Of a stretch of DNA of 64,000 bases, positions 1 to 9,700 are shown piece by piece (position 1 is the stretch's first letter; the number at the start of each line of letters is the position of its first letter). Location: the NCBI RefSeq assembly GCF_001050135.1, contig NZ_CP012040.1, positions 4,915,001-4,979,000 on the forward strand, in the 5' to 3' direction. The DNA is from Cyclobacterium amurskyense. GTDB taxonomy: Bacteria > Bacteroidota > Bacteroidia > Cytophagales > Cyclobacteriaceae. The position numbers and the translations under genes were made by a program. The notes beneath the pieces are model-generated. The model had not been told where the DNA came from and did not search any database. It was given only the letters and a program-made list of their open reading frames with translations.

Positions 1-840
1 AGGGTTGCCAAAACGGTAGACAAGATCACCTCCAAGTCCATAATTTCCTCCGGAATTAGTGCTGGCTTCAGCTGTAGAAGTACTGTGGTCCAAAACCCAT
101 ATTTCGCTATAATTATTAACTGTTAAATAGAGAAGGTTGTTTTTTTCATCCAAGGTCAAGCCGTTGATGTGCATAATGTCTCCATTGTTCCTTGTTTGAT
201 AGTTATAATTTACATCAATCTTGTTAGGGTTTTCAGCTATACTTCCATAATTAGCTTTTGTCTCGTCCAGGTCCTGAATTATATGATCCATGGCATGCCA
301 TTCCCATACAATCTCCTGTGTAAGGGGATTCAATTCTATAATCGATTCAGGATTTAGATTATAACTTCCTCCAAATCCTTCTTCTGCGGCCTCTGTTTGG
401 CTAATTTCTCCCCAAGCGGGAAAGATTATATTCCCATTGGATAAATATTCAACATCGTGGTGAGCTGTGTAGTCTGAAGAAGAGTAGGAGACTTCCCATT
501 CGATAGACTGATCAGCATTGATCTTTCGAAAAATACCACCATAACCTCCATAGGTGATTGATGCATTGTTGTCCTTAAGGCAAACTAACATACTCCCATC
601 CGAGAGCATGTTAATATCATTGCCCAAATTACTGTTAAAATCCCAATTGAAGAGTTCATCTCCTGCGTAGTTAATTAGATGCGCCTCATTGTTTTGCTGA
701 TCAGCGATTAAAAAATAGGTGTCCTCATCAGCTGTCTTTTCCATTTCAAAATCGTTTCCTTCTAAACTATCCTCATTACAAGAACCAAGAAGCGTTAATC
801 CTAAAAAGGCAGTATTGATCCAAAATTTTTTCATTTTCAT
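1..840 (-). CDS. Arylsulfotransferase (ASST)-like lipoprotein, C-terminus outside window
   Basis: Reading frame open from an ATG at 840 to the left edge, 280 codons seen, so the C-terminus is missing. The N-terminus is a lipoprotein signal: MKMKKFW, a hydrophobic stretch, then LLGSC with the lipobox Cys near residue 21. A second ATG at 834 is equally possible as start. The body shows beta-propeller-like strands and phrases typical of arylsulfotransferase/ASST-like proteins: LSDGSMLV, a histidine-rich HHDVEYLSNGN, and MHINGLTLDEKNNLLYLT. Known members of the family transfer sulfate between phenolic compounds or are uncharacterised propellers. The lipobox predicts anchoring in the outer or inner membrane. 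It is divergent from the J-domain gene, with about 390 bp between. Specific substrate unknown; the family call rests on motif resemblance only. Confidence 0.65.
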   Translation of the reverse strand, partial: MKMKKFWINTAFLGLTLLGSCNEDSLEGNDFEMEKTADEDTYFLIADQQNNEAHLINYAGDELFNWDFNSNLGNDINMLSDGSMLVCLKDNNASITYGGYGGIFRKINADQSIEWEVSYSSSDYTAHHDVEYLSNGNIIFPAWGEISQTEAAEEGFGGSYNLNPESIIELNPLTQEIVWEWHAMDHIIQDLDETKANYGSIAENPNKIDVNYNYQTRNNGDIMHINGLTLDEKNNLLYLTVNNYSEIWVLDHSTSTAEASTNSGGNYGLGGDLVYRFGNP

Positions 841-1234
841 TTATTAATCATATTCAACATATGACCCAATTTTAAAAACCGAATCTGTCTGGTTTAATAG
901 ACGCAGTTAATTAATAAATCCCTTGGAGGAGGCATGGAAAAAAAAATATTTGCCTGATTTCATTTTAATAATATTCATAATTAAAAACTTAAAACAAGGC
1001 GCTTAGCTCGGTTTAGTTTGATTACAATTTGGCCTGGGTATATTTTGTGGTTGATTGGATATTGTTGCGGAAAATTACTCAAAAAGGAAGTTTTAAGTAT
1101 TTAAAGTAGGTTTTATCGATTTTGTACGCTTCAAATAATCAACTGATATACTGGTGATTATCAATAAAGTTCTTGTTCTATAGTAATTAAAGTAAAATTA
1201 AGCCGTACTTTTGCGCCCGAATATAAAATGTCAG
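841..1234. other. Intergenic region between divergent genes
   Basis: About 390 bp separating the divergent lipoprotein and J-domain genes. It is AT-rich and must hold both promoters. The only element I can support is a TAnnTTTG box at 1206-1213 on the plus strand. No repeat or RNA gene was recognised. Confidence 0.4.
1206..1213 (+). promoter_or_regulatory. Bacteroidota -7 promoter element (TACTTTTG)
   Basis: TACTTTTG matches the Bacteroidota sigma-ABfr consensus TAnnTTTG exactly and lies 21 bp upstream of the ATG at 1235, implying a very short leader. A TTG that could serve as the -33 element is at 1173-1175, but the spacing is longer than usual, so the call rests on the -7 box alone. Confidence 0.45.
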
Positions 1235-1684
1235 ATGAAGCGCATAAACGAATACAAAAAACTCTTCGGAGTTGAAAAGGAAATCGAATTGACGACCTTG
1301 AAAAAGACTTACCGTGATTTAGTTAAGATGTGGCATCCTGACAAATTTCAAAATGGTGATCCTTTACAGGTAGAAGCAGAATTGCAAAGCCGTAGAATTA
1401 TTGATGGTTATCATTTTTTGGTGAGTATAGCACCTGAGACTGTAGCTGCAAATTCTGAAGCATATACAGAAACCATCAATAACGCTGGAATTGCTGATTA
1501 TTGGCACAAGGGGATGTTGTTGGAAATCACTTTTATGGATGGGTCTACTTACGAGTACTTCGGTGTGACCAAACAAGTCTATCAAAAAATGATTAATAGT
1601 GATAAGGTAAATCGTTTTGCTAAACGAAATATTTATCCAAAATACGTCTTTAGAAAAACCAAGAAAAGTTTGGAAACTGCTTAA
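1235..1684 (+). CDS. J-domain protein with C-terminal KTSC domain
   Basis: 149 aa, cytosolic. Residues 1-60 form a J domain: helix II KKTYRDLVKMWHPDKF contains the HPD motif at 34-36 that stimulates Hsp70 ATPase. Residues about 93-143 match the KTSC domain (MLLEITFMDGSTYEYFGV, then a conserved NRFAKRNIYPKY end). KTSC is a small domain named from lysyl-tRNA synthetase and other proteins, with nucleic-acid binding often suggested but not settled. I chose the ATG at 1235; an in-frame TTG at 1211 lies inside the promoter box. A second ATG at 1228 opens a 15-codon out-of-frame reading frame that overlaps this start. The gene is monocistronic and converges on the oxidoreductase at 2027. Inference: an Hsp70 cochaperone targeted by its KTSC part; partner unknown. 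Confidence 0.8.
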   Translation: MKRINEYKKLFGVEKEIELTTLKKTYRDLVKMWHPDKFQNGDPLQVEAELQSRRIIDGYHFLVSIAPETVAANSEAYTETINNAGIADYWHKGMLLEITFMDGSTYEYFGVTKQVYQKMINSDKVNRFAKRNIYPKYVFRKTKKSLETA

Positions 1685-1703
1685 TACACATGGTTTATAG
1701 AAG

Positions 1704-1887
1704 TTAAACCCGAAATATGTAATAGACATTCTATAACGTGCTGAAATCGCTTTAAAATACCCAATCGTTGCTGTTTAGAGATTTCACCATAGCGGTGCTA
1801 TGCTAAAATCTCCAAACAGTCTGATTTTCTTGCGATTGCAACACTTCCCGTAAACACGGGAAATCCTATTACATAATCCGGGTTAAA
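1704..1887 (+). repeat. R element copy R1 (184 bp, short form)
   Basis: Copy of the dispersed R family. Starts TTAAACCCG and ends CCGGGTTAAA, giving imperfect terminal inverted repeats. This copy lacks about 35 bp carrying the CCTGAC/GTCAGG hairpin present in R2-R4 and R6. It keeps the best-paired central hairpin: CTGTTT..AGATTT..CATAGC ggt GCTATG..AAATCT..AAACAG. It lies 19 bp after the stop of the J-domain gene and just before a terminator hairpin. Confidence 0.9.
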
Positions 1888-1922
1888 TTCAATAATAAAT
1901 TTCGTTTTTATACCAATATTTA

Positions 1923-1960
1923 AACAACAAAGCTGGAGCAATTGCCGCAGCTTTGTTGTT
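1923..1960. terminator. Bidirectional terminator-like hairpin
   Basis: Perfect 13-bp stem AACAACAAAGCTG / CAGCTTTGTTGTT with a 12-nt loop, between the convergent J-domain and Gfo/Idh genes. The flanks are AT-rich, but no strict T-run follows on either side. It probably ends both transcripts. Confidence 0.55.
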
Positions 1961-2026
1961 ATAAATCTTTTTAGATTTTTTTAACTTCAAATATTGCGGA
2001 TATATCATAAGGTATTTCCGACTTGT

Positions 2027-3229
2027 TTATTTTAATTGAATCACTTTGCCTTCTTCTGCTGACTGATAAGCGGCATAGATTACATTCACTACATCCACTG
2101 CTAAATCAATACCTGAACGCGGTTCCCGACCTTCATGTATAGCATAAATGAAGTCTTCTATTTCCAGTGAAAATCCACGAAACCAATCCTCATCACAACT
2201 TGGACGATTCCAGCCTGCTTTGGTTTCTAATTTTTCCGTAAAGTTTTCACTAGCAAAGGTTCCTGGATCTACAGCGTAGGTTTCTATAACATCATTAGCT
2301 GTCATATTGGCCTTAATGACTCCATCTGTCATATATGCAGTAACTCGTGTGTTGAGACCACCTAAACCTACATCGCTGACCAATACGGTTGCCCTGGATC
2401 CATCATCAAAGCGAATTACTACATTGGCCCAGTCTTCTACATCTACTGGATCGGAACTAATCCATTGATGTGCATTGGCCTTCTTGGCATTTTCGGAAGC
2501 TTCTGTATGAATCAAATCGGCAGTGTCAGCCATTACAGAAACAGGCAATATGCTTTTTCCTCTTCGTTGTTGTCCTTCCCATTGTTTGAGGTACAGACAG
2601 GCACCTACAGCATGGGCCCCCATTCTTAGTAAAGCGCCTCCTCCCATGTATTTCCATTCTTTGGAAAAAACCGAATTGGAACCGGAATGATTTTCTTCAG
2701 CTCTTAATTCCAGGACGGATCCTTTAGATGCTGCTATCAAATTACGCATTTTCACAATTGGTGGTGCATAAACCCAATTTTCAGCATAACAAAAAAGCAC
2801 TTTATTGGAACGAACTGCCTCTCTTACTGCTTCTGCATTTTTGCTTGCCCCAGCTTTCATTTTCGACCGAGCAACATGAAAACCAATAGGTTCAGGATCT
2901 CCAGGTTCGCCAAAATAGCCAGTTAGGGGTTTTTCCATGATTATGTGCTTTCCTGCTTCAGCAGCTTTTATGGCAATCTCATGATGCGAGGCTGGTGGAG
3001 TACATATATCAATGACATCAATGTCTTCTCGGGCCAGCAACTCGTCTAATTCAGTCGTAACAAAGGCAACGCCAATGTCCTGAGCGAAAGAAGTTGCACT
3101 TTCTAATGTCAATGAACAGACACCCCTAATTTCAACTAGTCCGGGAGTTAAACTCATGTAATTCGCATGGTGCATGCGCGCACCATACCTTGCGCCTACC
3201 ATCCCTATTCCTAGTGTTTTCTTAGTCAT
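2027..3229 (-). CDS. Gfo/Idh/MocA family oxidoreductase
   Basis: 400 aa, no signal peptide, so cytosolic. The N-terminal Rossmann fold carries GIGMVGARYGARMH near residue 7 (nucleotide binding), TPPASHHE near 78-84 and the family EKP motif at 99-101, whose Lys is catalytic in related enzymes. The C-terminal half is the alpha/beta substrate domain. The family performs NAD(P)-dependent redox chemistry on sugars, inositols and amino-sugar derivatives. The substrate cannot be read from sequence. The start ATG is preceded by AT-rich DNA with no clear ribosome site, as usual in this phylum. It stands alone between R1/terminator and R2, so I infer a single-gene transcript. Confidence 0.85.
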   Translation of the reverse strand: MTKKTLGIGMVGARYGARMHHANYMSLTPGLVEIRGVCSLTLESATSFAQDIGVAFVTTELDELLAREDIDVIDICTPPASHHEIAIKAAEAGKHIIMEKPLTGYFGEPGDPEPIGFHVARSKMKAGASKNAEAVREAVRSNKVLFCYAENWVYAPPIVKMRNLIAASKGSVLELRAEENHSGSNSVFSKEWKYMGGGALLRMGAHAVGACLYLKQWEGQQRRGKSILPVSVMADTADLIHTEASENAKKANAHQWISSDPVDVEDWANVVIRFDDGSRATVLVSDVGLGGLNTRVTAYMTDGVIKANMTANDVIETYAVDPGTFASENFTEKLETKAGWNRPSCDEDWFRGFSLEIEDFIYAIHEGREPRSGIDLAVDVVNVIYAAYQSAEEGKVIQLK

Positions 3230-3338
3230 TTGATTTAAATATTTTTGTTGTTTTCGATTTATTTCCAGGTAGGGATAAACCTACTACGATGGACATTTCA
3301 ATATGATTGTAATACTAAACTAGTGGATTTTTATTTGC

Positions 3339-3558
3339 TTTAACCCGAAATATGCAATAGACATTCTATTACGTGCTGAAATCGCTTTAAAATCAGCCAC
3401 TTCGTTGCTGTTTTCAATTTCACCATAGCGGAGCTATACTAAAATCTCCAAACAGTCTGATTGTCTTGCGATTGCAACACTTCCCGTAAACACGGGACAG
3501 GCTTCACCCCTGACCATTGTCAGGGCGGAGAAATCCTATTACATAATCCTGGTTTAAA
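3339..3558 (+). repeat. R element copy R2 (full length)
   Basis: Full 220-bp copy. Begins TTTAACCCGAAATATGC and ends in a diverged TIR, ATAATCCTGGTTTAAA. It contains the central hairpin (imperfect here: CATAGCGGAGCTATAC), CCCGTAAACACGGG and CCTGACCATTGTCAGG. It lies between two genes of the minus strand, upstream of the 2027-3229 gene. Confidence 0.92.
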
Positions 3559-3882
3559 AGGATTGTAGGTATCATAAGCTAGTTTTCTAGCGGTAGGAGT
3601 GGGCTATACCAAGCGATAATTAAATGCGTTCTTCAAGAAAGTCAAATCCATGGATTTTTCCTTTTATAAATTGGCTAAAGCAAAGGGTTTTTTCATTTAC
3701 CTTAATTCCTTGGCCTTAGCCAAAACCTAAAATTGTATTCACTGAAATTCTATAATTTATTTTTATGATTTAATGTCAATAGAAAATTTCTACCGTTTAA
3801 TTTGGACTTAGGCTTGCTGAGTAATAATTAAAAGAAAGAAAATCATTCTTCTTATTTCTCAAAGCCAAGCTTTGCTTTGTCC
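3559..3882. other. Intergenic, no clear gene
   Basis: About 320 bp downstream of the pectate lyase stop. It holds a weak inverted repeat, TTGGCTAA at 3671-3678 and TTAGCCAA at 3716-3723, and a small CAAAGC/GCTTTG stem just after the lyase stop. Neither is a convincing terminator, and no coding potential was recognised. Confidence 0.3.
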
Positions 3883-5316
3883 TTAGAATGTTTCGAGCTG
3901 ATTGGTTAAAGCTATAAACTCACATAGTGTCCCTATATTTTCATTAAAAACACCACTACTTATTCTGTCCATGGTTAAATACTGCCCATTCCAACGTTCT
4001 CCGCTAGGCATTCTCTTTTTAAATTTATCATCTTTTGTTATCCAGGCACCGGATTTATTCTGGGCATCAATTATTTTTTTCACCTTTCCAGTAATTTCCT
4101 GTAAACGCATCGATACTTGCTCTTTGGTTTGTAAATGGTTTTCCTCTTGCCACAAGTTTTTAGCGCCTAGTTTTAATGCTTTTTCATAACGAACAGTGCT
4201 TTTCTCTAATGCTGATTGTAAATTTGATTGATAACCATAGCCGGTTCGGCGTTCGGGATGAAGGTCTTCTAGTTTCTCTACCCGAATCCTCGGTCTATCA
4301 TAGTATAGAGGCTTGCCTGTACCTAGTTCTACAAACCGTGCCCACATTCCATTTTCCAATCTTATCTCGCGTAGCCACCTTAAGGCATCAGGAATTGGTT
4401 CAAGAATTGTTGATTTACCAAATACTAGGTATAAATCAATTAAAGTATTGATGTTGTTTATGGTGACGGAAGGGCAAACTGCTGCAGGTTCAAAGGTACG
4501 CGCCCAGGCAGGTTGGAGAAATTCATTGTATTGCTGTGCCCAGCCTGGTTGAGGAGGGGGTAATTGAGAAATATTCATAAATCGAGCCGCTTTAAGAAGG
4601 CTTTTCTCTATGGCTTCATCATCGGGGTAATAGGTGTAAGCTTCAATCATTACACGGATACAATCATTAATTCCTCCATCGTTGAAGGTAGCATAATCAT
4701 GATAGTTCCCTTGTTCGGGGTACTTATGGGGCCATCCTCCATTGCTTAATTGAGTTTGCATCATCATTTTCAATGCACTTTTGGTTGCGGTGCTAATAAG
4801 TGGGTCGTCAATCTCCTGGTCTAAAGCCATTAAAAAACTGACTGTAGATTGGGTTTGATTGTCATCAAAACTTACCACATCTTTATCCAATTTTTTAAAG
4901 TTGATTGTATGGTCCCAACCACCACTTTTGGTTTGACCGCGAATTAAAGCATATGCCGCTTCTTTTGCATATTCAAGAGCTTGCTTATCACCTGTTGATT
5001 TATAGGCGGCTAAAAATGATTGTCCCACAGCTGGTGTTCCCGGAGGTTGAACCTCTATAGAATTATCGTCAAGGGGAACTTCTCCCCATTTCAAAGTCAA
5101 ATCTGGCGTTACAAAGTAAACATAACCTCCTTGGGTATTAACGCTATGGAAAAAGGCAACCCCTTTTCTTAATGTTGCATCAACTTGATCTTTTAAATCT
5201 TCTATTTCGGTTTGGCTCAAGGGATTGTTTTGAGCAAATACCATTGGATTACCTACCATTGACAATAGCATAAAAATTAAGCTAGAGCTAAGCAATATTC
5301 TTCTTTTTAGGATCAT
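3883..5316 (-). CDS. Secreted PL10-like pectate lyase
   Basis: 477 aa from the ATG at 5316; a TTG 42 bp upstream is in frame, but the signal peptide (LKRRILLSSSLIFMLLSM, cleaved after VFAQ) fits the ATG. The chain is an alpha/alpha toroid with family-10 lyase landmarks: SGGWDHTINF, NGGWPHKYPEQGNYHDYATF, FNDGGIND, WARFVELGTGKPLYYDR and HPERRTGYGYQ. Known PL10 enzymes cleave polygalacturonate by beta-elimination with an Arg base and Ca-binding acidic residues. I infer a periplasmic or exported enzyme acting on a uronate polymer; pectin itself is not proven. No partner SusC/SusD genes are adjacent. Alternative: a non-catalytic toroid relative. Confidence 0.7.
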   Translation of the reverse strand: MILKRRILLSSSLIFMLLSMVGNPMVFAQNNPLSQTEIEDLKDQVDATLRKGVAFFHSVNTQGGYVYFVTPDLTLKWGEVPLDDNSIEVQPPGTPAVGQSFLAAYKSTGDKQALEYAKEAAYALIRGQTKSGGWDHTINFKKLDKDVVSFDDNQTQSTVSFLMALDQEIDDPLISTATKSALKMMMQTQLSNGGWPHKYPEQGNYHDYATFNDGGINDCIRVMIEAYTYYPDDEAIEKSLLKAARFMNISQLPPPQPGWAQQYNEFLQPAWARTFEPAAVCPSVTINNINTLIDLYLVFGKSTILEPIPDALRWLREIRLENGMWARFVELGTGKPLYYDRPRIRVEKLEDLHPERRTGYGYQSNLQSALEKSTVRYEKALKLGAKNLWQEENHLQTKEQVSMRLQEITGKVKKIIDAQNKSGAWITKDDKFKKRMPSGERWNGQYLTMDRISSGVFNENIGTLCEFIALTNQLETF

Positions 5317-5740
5317 GAATGGGTTTATTTGTTTGTTAATATTTTGTCTAATAAACAAAAAATGCTGGGTTTTATCAAATAGGCAAAACCTGTTATGTCC
5401 CTTTTTTATAGATTATTTACTTCCTAGACAAGGTTATTGATTAGTTATAAACTCGAACTTAATTTTAAAAATTTAAAAACCTATTAAAGAAAGGTAGCAT
5501 ATTATTTATAACCCTACCATCCTCTGTCCAAATTTTATTTGTATGGTCTCCAATGTATATTTCCGCATAATGACCGATCCCAAGGATTTCTAGCTTTTTG
5601 CTAAATTCTAAATTAGTTTTGGGGAATACCAAAGAGTAATACCTAATAGGTTTACTCAAATTGAGGGAAAAAAGGGGCTATTTCTATTTTAGATACCTTA
5701 TACTGTTCTAAATTTCAAATATTAATTGGAGTTAAAGTAC
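5317..5740. other. Intergenic region, at most a gene remnant
   Basis: About 420 bp between the lyase and the PorP-like gene, both on the minus strand. A 64-codon minus-strand frame at 5465-5659 has only a TTG start and no recognisable domain, so it may be a remnant or chance. The lyase promoter should lie in the right part of the upstream DNA just above 5316. No hairpin terminator was found after the PorP gene. Confidence 0.3.
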
Positions 5741-6772
5741 TCAATACCTCCAATTTGCATTACTTGGAGGACAAGGGAGAATGGTTTGCATAAATCGTTT
5801 CTTTCTAAGGTCGGTGAAATAGATGGATATTTCATGAGACACATGTGCAGGGTTGCTAAACCTATTCAACATATAATCATAACTGTAGGCCATGGTAATG
5901 CCACTCAATAGGCTAAATCCCAAAACAGCATTGATGGAGTTTTGATCAGGCAAATCATTGAAACGGGTAACGTTTCTGAAGCCTAGGCCACCAATAAAAT
6001 TTTCCACCTGTACTTGAGGGATCACTTCAATTTGTTGAAAGGTTCCTTGCCTTTTGTAATTGAAGGACACAGAAAACACCTTACGAATGTTACCGGATTT
6101 AAACATTCTCCGGTCAAGGTTTTTGACATAGCCCCCATGTACTCCCCATTTTATAGGAAGGTTGTTTCCTATACCATCCTCTAGAAATCCAATATTGGGA
6201 CGAGAGAGGTGGCTGCTACTTACTCCAAACCAAAAATCCGGTGCCTGAAGCAAAGCCCCAAAGGCAATGTCTGGATAATATTTGCTGTCTTCTCCAGGTA
6301 GTAAATCCATGCTGCCAGGATTGATGGTACGGTTCAACAGGTCTATCTGATCCCCAAAAACCATTTCCTGTAAGGTTAAACTTCTATTAACAAGTCCAAG
6401 CTGTCCGCCGAAGCGTAGAAAGCTTTGATTGTTTAGCATAAGTTTGTAGGAGAGGTATCCCGCCAAATCCGTCGATCTTATATTAAGTAAGGATTCTGAA
6501 AACTGAGAAGCAGAGAAGCCAAAGCCTACATTGGTCTCATCAATATAGGTATCAAAATACAGACCATAAGCATTGAAATCATAACCTAGCCCTGGCCATT
6601 GTTTTCTATAGTTGATACCTACCCTAGTTACCTCCATAGCTCCGGTAAAGGCAGGGCTGAGATTAAGGGGAGCAGCATAGAACTGTGTAAATTGGAAGTC
6701 CTGTGCCATCAGACCCGTTTGTCCAGAGAACAAACAAATAATGTATAGCAGTATGATTTTTATTTCTCTCAT
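5741..6772 (-). CDS. PorP/SprF family type IX secretion outer-membrane protein, copy A
   Basis: 343 aa with a signal peptide ending near LMAQ. The start of the mature protein, DFQFTQFYAAPLNLSPAF, is the hallmark of PorP/SprF proteins, which form beta-barrels in the outer membrane and hold or present type IX secreted adhesins. The C-terminal region is rich in alternating beta strands (VLGFSLLSGITMAYSYDYML). Its ATG overlaps the TGA of the upstream giant adhesin (ATGA at 6769-6772), indicating translational coupling. Nearly collinear with copy B at 12981-14009, one residue longer. In the known system SprF is needed for SprB secretion; by analogy this protein should serve its coupled adhesin. 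Confidence 0.88.
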   Translation of the reverse strand: MREIKIILLYIICLFSGQTGLMAQDFQFTQFYAAPLNLSPAFTGAMEVTRVGINYRKQWPGLGYDFNAYGLYFDTYIDETNVGFGFSASQFSESLLNIRSTDLAGYLSYKLMLNNQSFLRFGGQLGLVNRSLTLQEMVFGDQIDLLNRTINPGSMDLLPGEDSKYYPDIAFGALLQAPDFWFGVSSSHLSRPNIGFLEDGIGNNLPIKWGVHGGYVKNLDRRMFKSGNIRKVFSVSFNYKRQGTFQQIEVIPQVQVENFIGGLGFRNVTRFNDLPDQNSINAVLGFSLLSGITMAYSYDYMLNRFSNPAHVSHEISIYFTDLRKKRFMQTILPCPPSNANWRY

Positions 6773-9700
6773 TCTAAAAGCATAAATACACCGGTTTCAC
6801 TAAATTTTCTTCCGTCTGATGTAGTGTAATTCAGTTTGTAGACGTAATTGCCCGGGCTTGCCTTCTGCCCACGAAATTGCCCATCCCATCCTTTATCGTT
6901 AGGGTCTTCGGAATGGAATATAATCTCTCCCCATTTGTCCATTACAGTGAAAGCAAGGCTCTCTACATGAACAAATTTGGGGAAATAGTTGTCATTCACC
7001 CCATCTCCGTTGGGAGTAAATACATTGGGGGTTTTAAGGAAATAATCAGTAATAACTATCTCGAATGTATCGTAAGTTTCACAGCCCCAAACATCAGTCA
7101 CCATTAAAGAAACCGTATAGGCGCCAGGGACTTGGTAATTATGCTTTGGATTTTCCTCCAATGAATTATTTCCATCACCAAAATCCCAGTAATAAAGCAT
7201 AATTTCTCCACTACTTTTGTTGATAAATTGAACATCGAAATTCACTAGGTTTTCTCCATATAGGGGGAAAGCAGATGATAAATAATCACCTTCTGCTAAC
7301 ACTACGTTATTCTCAACATCAAAACTTCGCGTTTGTATGCAACCATTGCCATCCGTAACAGTAACCTGATAATTTCCTGGGGCATTGGTTTCCATTCGGT
7401 AACCGTTATTTGACACCTGTCCGCTACTCCAATCGATAGTATAGGGTGCAACACCACCATCTATATTAAGGTCAATTGTCTCAAGGATTTCCCTTGGTTC
7501 ACATTGTGTAGAGGTGGTACTTGCTATATTAATAACAATGGGATCTGGTCTCCGTACTTCAAAAGTTTGGCTAACATAGCATCCTGACTGATCCACAACC
7601 TCAACCGAATAATTGCCATTGGTTAAATTGAAAATCGAAGGACTGGTTTCTCCATTACTCCATGTATAACTGTACGGTGGTCTTCCTCCAGAAACGGCGA
7701 GATTTATTGCCCCACCTTCACTATTTTGGCAATCCAGAGCATCTTGTACTTGCCCCATGGCTATAAGTAAATCTGGTTCCAGTAAGTTGAAAGTTCTTTC
7801 AATGTTACAACCATTGGCATCTTCAAGATAGACGCTGTAAACACCAGGAGCCAAATTATAAAGGGAAGATTGTTCAGGGCCATGAGACCAAGTAGCTTTA
7901 ACAGGAGCAGAACCTCCATTTAGATTCAATAAAATGCTGCCATCAGTAGCACCAAAACAAGAAATTTGATTGACGACAGGGTCTATTTCGAAGACGGGAA
8001 CTTCCTCAATGGTGGTCTCTTTTACCAGGGAGCAACCATTGGCATCGGTTACAGTGACCTGATAAAAGCCTGGGCCTATGCCTTCAAATGAACTCTGGGT
8101 AGACCCTATGTTCCAACTTATTTGATAGGGCTCTACGCCTCCTTGAATGTCTATTGATAGGTCGGCATCATTGGCATTGTAACAGGAAACTTCTGTTTGT
8201 TTCATGCTTACTTGAAGAGGAGCATCTGGTTGAGAAACTTTTATATTAGATAGGCCTATTTGACAACCATTGGCATCTGTAACAACTACACTGTAGACTC
8301 CTGACAAAAGATTATTGATATTTGCTGTGTTGGATGCGATTGGTAATCCATCCTTTGTCCAATTGTAAGTATATGAATCTAAAATGCCCCCTTCAACAAA
8401 AATAGAAATACTACCTGTCGCATCTCCATAACAGAGTACATCTATTTTCTCAACAAGCGTTAAGGACAAAGGATCTGGCTCTTCAATGGTAAATGCTTCA
8501 GTTATTTCACAATTGTTTTCATCTATTATAGCTACCTCATAGTTTCCTGGTGCAAGGTTATTAACCATCAAATCATCAGAAGAAAAGCCATTTGGACCCG
8601 TCCAAGATAGTGTGTAATTACCTGTTCCACCTGTTGGATTTAGTTCAATGCTTCCATCATTCGCCCCATTACAAGTGATTTGGTAATCATTGTAGCTGCT
8701 TACACTGGGGTTGACCGCAATGGGATCGGGTTCCCTGATGTTAATAACATCTGTAATTACTTCACAACCGTTTTGGTCAGTGATCGTAAGTTGGTAATCA
8801 CCAGGCTTTAAATTACTAATGGAAGGCTTGTCAGCTGTAAAGTTATCAGGCCCTGACCATTCGTATTGATAATTACCAGAACCTCCTGAGGTGGTTACTT
8901 CAATCCAGCCATTGTCAGCACCAAAGCAAGATATATTAAAGCCTGTAAAATCAGAAACGAATACATCTTCGATTTGTAAACCTGAAGCTGGTTGGGTGAT
9001 TTCCAGGTTTTCGACTTCCTGTATACAATTATTCACATCGCTTACGGTGAAAGAATACTTTCCAGCAGCGAGGTTCGTGAAAAGCCAAGTGGTTTCAGTA
9101 GTGGGAGGGGAGGTACTTATTACATCTCCTCCTTCATTCATCAGCTCATAAGTATAAGGTCCTGCCGAAGTCCTGTTGATTACTGCGGCCAATACTCCAG
9201 TAGCTTGACCAAAACAGGATACATTCACTTTTTCATCAGCTAATTCGCCTACTTCCAATCCTTGTGGTTCTGTGAGGGTATAAGATTTTACAATTTGGCA
9301 TCCATTACTGTCGGTTATTGTAAGATCGTAAGTTCCCTCAAAAATGTTTTTCAAACTGTCTTGATTAGAAACAAAGCCATCTGGGCCGGTCCATTTTATG
9401 ATCGAATTCCCTGATCCTCCAGATATATCCAAATAGATATACCCTTCGTTTCCTCCGTTACATTGAACCCCAAATCCATTGTAATCAGAAACCTCATCGA
9501 TAAGGTTTAAAGGAGCAGGTTCTTCAATGTCAAATTCTCGGCTTAAAGTACAGCCAGATTCATCCGTCACAAGTAGTTCATACTTCCCTGCTTCTAAACT
9601 AGTTAGGTTTGCCTCATCTGAGGTGAAGCCATTTGGACCATCCCAGCGATACAATAAATTTCCTTGATTACCACTAATGTTAAAAGAAATTGATCCGTCA

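Noticed and set aside
1228..1275. 15-codon upstream frame overlapping the J-domain start
   Set aside because: Too short to support as a gene; mentioned only as a possible influence on translation initiation.
5465..5659. 64-codon minus-strand frame, no ATG
   Set aside because: Only a TTG start, no recognised domain and no operon context; a chance frame or gene remnant is more likely.
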